A DNA stretch of 64,000 nt. Source: M3007 sp044224705. Lineage in GTDB: Bacteria > Bacteroidota > Bacteroidia > Chitinophagales > Saprospiraceae. Both the position numbers and the translations under genes were made by a program. Positions 61,561 through 64,000 of this stretch are shown piece by piece. The DNA lies in assembly GCA_044224705.1 (NCBI GenBank), contig JBGAJY010000007.1, positions 1-64,000 on the forward strand, read 5' to 3'. Below the pieces are notes generated by a model that saw only the letters and a program-made list of their open reading frames with translations, had not been told where the DNA came from and did not search any database. The first letter of the stretch is position 1; every line of letters begins with the position of its first letter.

Positions 61561-61607
61561 CTTGTCTCCTGTTCGCTTGTTCATTTTCCAAAACCGTTTT
61601 GCGTCCC

Positions 61608-63557
61608 ATGAGTCGTGTCTGTTGCGCATTCGCGCTGCTCGTTTTAATCCATTTTTCTTTTCCCTCCCAACTGTCGGCCTGCGGCTATGACTTTATTGGC
61701 GATTGTTCCACCTCCATCGGCCTGCGCATCAATGGCACCCCCGACAGTTTCAGCCTCGCTTCCTGTCCTTTCGGGACCGTGTTCAACGGATTGGATCTCG
61801 GGCTGATCCAAAGCTTGTCCCTGATCAAAGGCAAAGGTGTGACTTGGGAAAGTTGCCAGAACAACGTGACCAATATCGCCCTCTTTTACCGGGTGTACGA
61901 AGAAGGGCAATCCGGCGGCAGCTGGCAATCGATCGATCTGGCGCAGGATTATTTCACGCTGGTCGGGCCTTACACCACTCGTTACCGCAGCAAAACGACC
62001 AATATCAACCTCTGCACCGGGCTGTCGATCGGTAATAGTTACATCCTGGAAGTATACCTGCGCGCCGAAATTGACACGATCGGCGACGATTTTATTCCTG
62101 AAACCTTCCTGTTTCAAAACAACAACGGTTCGAATTTCAAAATGCGGTTTGAATATGGAGGCGCCAGCGCGCCGCCTTTTACGGTCGTTACGACAAAACA
62201 AAAACACCTCGATTGCTTTGGCGACACAACGGGCGTCGCAGGCGTTTCGGTGTATGGCAACCAGGCCGGTTTATTCTACCAATGGAGCGGCTTCAACAAT
62301 AATTTCCCGGTGCTGGCCAACCTGCCGGCAGGCTCCTACACGGTCACCGTCAGCGGACAAAACGGCTACACACAAAGCCAGACCATTGTGCTGCAACAGC
62401 CGCCTGCCCTCCAAAACGAATTTTTTAATATCGTTTCCGTGGATTGCGGAGGTACGGGCGGGCAAGTATCGGCCATGGCCTCCGATGGCATTCCGCCTTA
62501 TCAGTATGTATGGAGTACGGGGCAGCAAGGTCCGGTAAGCAGCATACCCAATATCGGGCTATGGCAGCTGACCATTACGGACGCGCACCTTTGTTCGGCC
62601 GTTTTTTCAGTAATGGTACCAGGCACGCCGGCCGTGGAAGAAACCGTGTTTAAGGAAATTTGCCTCGGGGAAACCCTCAGTTTTGAAGGCCAGACATTCA
62701 CTGCCACAGGCGATTATGACATTCTTTTGGATGGTCCCGACGCCTGCGACACCTTGTATCACCTCCAACTGCTGGCCTTCAATGCGGCCGGTTTGCTCGA
62801 CGGGCTGCCCGACAGCAGCGCTATCAGCTGCGCCAACCCTACCGTCCTGCTTTGTGTGGAAAACATCCCCGGTGCCAGTTATGTATGGCAAAACATGAAT
62901 GCTGAGACAATCGGCGACTCCTCCTGCCAGAGCATTGCCAGTGCCGGTGTTTACGAGCTCGACGTGATCTGGCAAGGGATTCAGGCGAGCTGTGCAGCCT
63001 CCGGCGAAGTAAACATCCACGCATTTTTCACTGCTCCCGAATTGACGTTCATTACCCTCAATGCCAGCGGTCCGCAAAATACCGATGGAGGCATTGTTGT
63101 AAAAGCGACGGGCGGAACGCCCTCCTACTCCATCTCATCGAATGAATTCGGCAGCAGCAACGACTCCTTAATCTTGCTGGAAAATGTGCCTCCGGGCGAT
63201 TATTGCTTTACCGTAACCGGCGCCGACGGCTGTTCGCAAACGGCTTGCGCAACGGTCTCGTTTAGCAGTGCAACCACCCTGGCGGAAACAGGTGACTGGA
63301 AAATTTACCCTAATCCGGCGCATGCCGGTCGGCCGATTCATATCGAGTTGCCGGCAGGTTTTGCAAGCGAGGACCTGGGTATTGAGTGGAGTGATTTAGC
63401 GGGGAGAACGGAAACCGGGCAGGTTGAGCAAGTCGACTCCGTTGTGGTGGCGTGGACTTCGGGACCCGCTTGCTTTTTTTTACAGAATATTAATTGTCGA
63501 TACCAAGCGCGGGCGCATATCGTTAATTGGTTTTTCAGTTCAGCAATCAGCCATTAA
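61608..63557 (+). CDS. Exported SprB-repeat protein, T9SS tail apparently frameshifted
   Basis: 649 residues from ATG 61608 (MSRVCCAFALLVLIHFSF, signal peptide). An N-terminal unknown domain (about 25-200) is followed by SprB-like repeats (LDCFGDTTGVAGVSVYGNQ, LANLPAGSYTVTVSGQNGYTQSQ; again NVPPGDYCFTVTGADGCSQT), as in adhesins of gliding Bacteroidota. A type A sorting domain begins at WKIYPNPAHAGRP (about 565), but its last strands are lost: after GPACFF the frame reads LQNINCRYQ. Removing one T from the T8 tract 63474-63481 gives FFYRILIVDTKRGRIS and ends at 63582, which looks like a normal sorting end. Confidence 0.82.
   Translation: MSRVCCAFALLVLIHFSFPSQLSACGYDFIGDCSTSIGLRINGTPDSFSLASCPFGTVFNGLDLGLIQSLSLIKGKGVTWESCQNNVTNIALFYRVYEEGQSGGSWQSIDLAQDYFTLVGPYTTRYRSKTTNINLCTGLSIGNSYILEVYLRAEIDTIGDDFIPETFLFQNNNGSNFKMRFEYGGASAPPFTVVTTKQKHLDCFGDTTGVAGVSVYGNQAGLFYQWSGFNNNFPVLANLPAGSYTVTVSGQNGYTQSQTIVLQQPPALQNEFFNIVSVDCGGTGGQVSAMASDGIPPYQYVWSTGQQGPVSSIPNIGLWQLTITDAHLCSAVFSVMVPGTPAVEETVFKEICLGETLSFEGQTFTATGDYDILLDGPDACDTLYHLQLLAFNAAGLLDGLPDSSAISCANPTVLLCVENIPGASYVWQNMNAETIGDSSCQSIASAGVYELDVIWQGIQASCAASGEVNIHAFFTAPELTFITLNASGPQNTDGGIVVKATGGTPSYSISSNEFGSSNDSLILLENVPPGDYCFTVTGADGCSQTACATVSFSSATTLAETGDWKIYPNPAHAGRPIHIELPAGFASEDLGIEWSDLAGRTETGQVEQVDSVVVAWTSGPACFFLQNINCRYQARAHIVNWFFSSAISH
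63474..63481. other. T8 tract at the likely frameshift in the sorting domain
   Basis: Eight consecutive T. With seven, the downstream frame restores a type A-like C-terminus that stops at 63582 rather than 63557. Confidence 0.6.
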
Positions 63558-63668
63558 ACCCTTCAAACGTATACCTTTTTAAGGTTCCCGGCGTTTTCCG
63601 TAGGCATACGCGTCAACGTTCAAAATTGACAAAAGCAGTGTTATCGACAGCGCATTGGATGTTTTAAC

Positions 63669-63676
63669 TACTTTTG
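63669..63676 (+). promoter_or_regulatory. -7 box TACTTTTG before terminal lipoprotein gene
   Basis: Matches TAnnTTTG, 51 bases before ATG 63728. No -33 TTG at standard spacing. Confidence 0.4.
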
Positions 63677-63727
63677 CGCGACTTACTTCAAAACTTACAT
63701 TCTATCACCGACTCAAAATTTCAAAAC

Positions 63728-64000
63728 ATGAGCAAAAAACTGTTTCTGCTTCCTGTTCTCCTGCTGGTGCTTGCTGCCGGCGCCCTGACCACCTCTTGCA
63801 ACAAAGATTGCAAAACCAATCAAAGCGACTTCACCGGTTCTTTCAGCGTAACCGAAGATTGCTCCGCCAGCGCTCCGACCGCTTATGCTTCCATCATTTC
63901 TGCCGGTGCTTCGGATACCGAAGTACTGATCACGAACTTCTGGGGCGCATTCCAGAACAGTGTTAAAGCCAGCATTGATTGCGACAACATTACCATTTCC
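63728..64000 (+). CDS. Small lipoprotein, 3'-truncated by window edge
   Basis: 91 codons visible from ATG 63728 (MSKKLFLLPVLLLVLAAG). Lipoprotein signal with lipobox LTTSC (Cys near residue 24). The mature part (DFTGSFSVTEDCSASAP, then AYASIISAGASDTEVLITNFW) is polar with spaced Cys, similar to small Bacteroidota lipoproteins of unknown role. The gene continues beyond the window. A different open frame over the same bases (63655-63966) is a shadow. Confidence 0.75.
   Translation, partial: MSKKLFLLPVLLLVLAAGALTTSCNKDCKTNQSDFTGSFSVTEDCSASAPTAYASIISAGASDTEVLITNFWGAFQNSVKASIDCDNITIS

Noticed and set aside
63655..63966. 103-codon frame at the end of the window
   Set aside because: Out of frame with the clear lipoprotein signal starting at 63728.

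Overview
The window comes from a member of the Bacteroidota, most likely a Saprospiraceae-like (class Saprospiria) lineage; the lower rank is inference. Evidence for the phylum: type IX secretion (T9SS) type A sorting tails, paired DUF1800/DUF1501 genes, an arginine operon using an N-acylornithine (not ornithine) carbamoyltransferase and led by a GNAT protein, a BtuG-like lipoprotein, EAD11-like and PycTM-like domains, genes without obvious Shine-Dalgarno sites, and repeated TAnnTTTG boxes of the Bacteroidota -7 promoter type. No rRNA, tRNA or CRISPR array was seen.

Layout. 1-6.5 kb: two tandem copies of a DUF1800 + DUF1501 module (the first DUF1800 is cut by the window edge), with the same palindromic element between the two genes of each copy. 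6.6-7.7 kb: one exported protein. 7.7-15.8 kb, minus strand: an eight-gene arginine operon (GNAT acyltransferase, argG, argC, argD, argF', argB, argE-like, argH). 16.2-16.5 kb: a MITE-like element with 31-bp perfect terminal inverted repeats. 16.5-27.3 kb, minus strand: a complete leucine/isoleucine/valine block in the order leuA, leuC, leuD, leuB, ilvE, ilvD, ilvB, ilvN, ilvC, with several long inverted repeats between its genes. 27.5-29.1 kb: a helical protein of unknown role. 29.4-36.7 kb: ammonium transporter, GltB and GltD, which together import and assimilate ammonium into glutamate, the nitrogen donor for the two amino-acid blocks. 36.8-40.3 kb: VWA protein, small membrane protein, beta-barrel protein, NDH-2.

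40.3-47.7 kb is the accessory part: a membrane receiver/AraC regulator broken by a frameshift, an EAD11-type gene interrupted by an in-frame TGA, aspartate aminotransferase, an orphan PycTM-like membrane protein, a GT-C type glycosyltransferase and an ArsC-like protein. 47.7-54.9 kb: cold-shock protein, a large exported beta-propeller/amidohydrolase, small proteins, RimO and a DinB-like protein. 54.9-56.3 kb: a cobalamin riboswitch in front of a BtuG-like lipoprotein, with a 32-bp-arm inverted repeat between riboswitch and gene. 56.3-64 kb: RMD1/DUF155 protein, BASS transporter, YfhO-family protein, esterase, an SprB-repeat T9SS protein whose tail seems frameshifted at a T8 tract, and the start of a small lipoprotein.

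The most interesting points are the interrupted EAD11 gene with an orphan PycTM protein nearby, the riboswitch + inverted repeat + BtuG arrangement without a BtuB neighbour, the T8 tract at the T9SS signal, and the unusual density of different long inverted repeats in intergenic positions, including inside operons.
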